A stretch of 6,851 bases of DNA from Candidatus Auribacterota bacterium (GTDB lineage Bacteria > Auribacterota > JAFGBW01): the NCBI GenBank assembly GCA_016932965.1, contig JAFGBW010000018.1, forward strand, positions 1 to 6,851. The letters run 5' to 3'. Below are positions 5,542-6,851 of this stretch, in pieces. Both the position numbers and the translations under genes were made by a program. The stretch's first letter is position 1. Each line of letters opens with the position of its first letter. The notes below the pieces were generated by a model that was given only the letters and a program-made list of their open reading frames with translations, was not told where the DNA came from and did no database searches.

Positions 5542-6851
5542 CAAAGGACTGACACAGCCTGTGCATAGGAAAATTTTAACAAGGTTTTTTATTCTATTCA
5601 TAGCTGGGCAAACCTTTCTTTTCGCTAATGAGGAAACAGCTGCAACAAAGTTGCCTGAAACCTCCCATCCTGTTGCTGTGCGGCTCCTCAACATTCTTCT
5701 GAAGCATGGCAAGGAAATGGGTACAATTGAACAGCTTTCAGAAAAATTATCCGCAATCCCTTCCCTTGACGGAACTCTTATGCCTATTCTTTGTGAGAAG
5801 GGCCGGATAATCGTTTTGTGGGATGCCGTCCAGTTCAAGATTATTTTGGTCTGGTCCCAAATCCCTTTTGCCTTGGAATCTGGCCTCTCCCGGCAGGACT
5901 TTCCGGAGAACACCAGGATTTTTTCACCTGAAGATTTTGATACATGGCTTTTATCGGATGTTGAACTTCTGGATCAAGTCGTAAAAAACGCTGATTTTCT
6001 GCAAAAATGGATTCCTCATCTGAATCCGGAAAGTCCCCTGGGCCCAAGACAATTATTATCCTATTTATTTTCCATAGGCAGGCCTCAAAGACATTATAAT
6101 CTGGCTTCTGTTCTTGGAGAGGATAAATTCTTTTCCGGCATCACGGAAAATGACCAGGAATTTCGCTTCCTTCATCTGCCTTTGCTGCATTTTACGCTTT
6201 CCAAGAAGCATGTATTGTATTTCTGTAAAATTCGGGATGAAAAAATTCTGGAAAATCTTCCGAATCTTCTGGAAAAATACTGGGCCGATCCATCTGAACG
6301 GGCCCAATTCATCCAGACGTTTAAAACGACTCTTCAATCCATACAAAATACCTCCTTCAATGAAGAGACTTTTTTTAATGAACTAAAGAAGATTCTGGAC
6401 AAGGCTTCCCAGAAATACGACTTTTCAAACATCAATCCCGAGATAAAACAGCCGTTGATCAGAAACATCATTATCTTTTTTCAATCTAACGGAATAGCGG
6501 GCTTCAACGATTTCCGAAACGCGGAAGACTGGTTCAAAAAGGAGGTATCCGAACAATTTTTAATGGCCAAGACCACCGCTTTTTTCAGGGACTGGCGGGA
6601 AATGAAATTTTTATATTCCTGGTTAATTCATCTGGATAAACAATGTTCTCAGGAAAAACGTCCCATTAAAATCAAGGTGTTCGGCTGTTCCACAGGCCAG
6701 GAAGCGCTGTCTTACGCTTTTGAACTACTGGATTTGGGCATCAATCATTTCACCATTCTCGCTTCCGATATTGATGCCAATGTGCTTGCCGAAGCGGAAC
6801 AAATGGCTTATTCCGCAGACAAATTTCAAACCATGCCCTTGATGAAGAAAA
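5516..6851 (+). CDS. Signal-anchored protein with C-terminal CheR-type methyltransferase domain, 3' end cut by window
   Basis: An uninterrupted frame of 445 codons running off the window end. Residues 1-23 are strongly basic, followed by a hydrophobic stretch (about 20-37, ILTRFFILFIAGQTFLFA) and acidic NEE, as in a signal peptide or N-in anchor. Residues about 40-305 match no family I recognise; they are rich in Leu, Phe and Lys and probably mostly helical. A CheR N-terminal helical subdomain spans about 308-366, with KTTAFFRDW (352-360) standing for the family's T-x-x-x-F-F-R motif. The SAM-dependent methyltransferase fold then begins: IKVFGCSTGQEALSYA (386-401) for the SAM loop and ILASDIDANVLAEAE (414-428) with acidic Asp418/Asp420 for the ribose. 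The catalytic domain is incomplete here. Known CheR enzymes methylate chemoreceptor glutamates in the cytoplasm. The ATG at 5516 overlaps hemW by 26 bases, with AAGGA 13 bases upstream. GTG at 5561 (AAGGA 5544-5548, 12 bases away) would give a shorter, more standard 22-residue signal peptide. Target and role are unknown. Confidence 0.75.
   Translation, partial: MKYFRNYFNKGLTQPVHRKILTRFFILFIAGQTFLFANEETAATKLPETSHPVAVRLLNILLKHGKEMGTIEQLSEKLSAIPSLDGTLMPILCEKGRIIVLWDAVQFKIILVWSQIPFALESGLSRQDFPENTRIFSPEDFDTWLLSDVELLDQVVKNADFLQKWIPHLNPESPLGPRQLLSYLFSIGRPQRHYNLASVLGEDKFFSGITENDQEFRFLHLPLLHFTLSKKHVLYFCKIRDEKILENLPNLLEKYWADPSERAQFIQTFKTTLQSIQNTSFNEETFFNELKKILDKASQKYDFSNINPEIKQPLIRNIIIFFQSNGIAGFNDFRNAEDWFKKEVSEQFLMAKTTAFFRDWREMKFLYSWLIHLDKQCSQEKRPIKIKVFGCSTGQEALSYAFELLDLGINHFTILASDIDANVLAEAEQMAYSADKFQTMPLMKK

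Noticed and set aside
5533-6386. Short open frames on the - strand (5533-5913, 5841-6047, 6065-6346) and one on + at 6114-6386
   Set aside because: All overlap the long CheR-domain frame, have no recognisable motifs and look like shadows of it.

Overview
The window looks like the chromosome of a Gram-negative bacterium with an anaerobic or low-potential redox metabolism. The evidence is an NfnAB-type transhydrogenase, an outer-membrane beta-barrel protein and several signal-peptide or membrane proteins. Base composition is moderately AT-rich and even throughout, and I see no insertion sequence, tRNA, rRNA, CRISPR array or phage gene. The lineage cannot be fixed from the sequence alone.

Layout. 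(1) Positions 1-2254, + strand: an operon of the two subunits of NADH-dependent reduced ferredoxin:NADP+ oxidoreductase. nfnA lacks its first few codons at the window edge, and nfnB is joined to it by an ATGA stop/start overlap. (2) Positions 2280-3014, - strand: a secreted DUF481 (YdiY-like) outer-membrane protein, convergent with nfnB. (3) Positions 3113-3613, + strand: an MscS-family mechanosensitive channel that stops inside the beta domain and so lacks about the last 110 residues of a normal MscS. It diverges from the DUF481 gene across an AT-rich promoter region. (4) Positions 3617-4288, - strand: a DUF3592 membrane protein, convergent with the channel gene with only three bases between the stop codons. 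(5) Positions 4387-5541, + strand: a radical-SAM HemW-type heme chaperone. (6) Position 5516 to the window end, + strand: a long open frame, cut by the window edge, that begins inside the end of hemW. It has an N-terminal hydrophobic export-like segment, about 270 residues I cannot assign, and then a CheR-type methyltransferase domain.

How the genes work together. NfnAB couples NADH, NADPH and ferredoxin pools by electron bifurcation. HemW supplies heme to respiratory enzymes. The DUF481 protein, the MscS remnant and the DUF3592 protein are all envelope proteins but lie on alternating strands and need not be functionally linked. The most unusual item is the CheR-domain protein: its N-terminus predicts export, yet CheR enzymes normally work in the cytoplasm.
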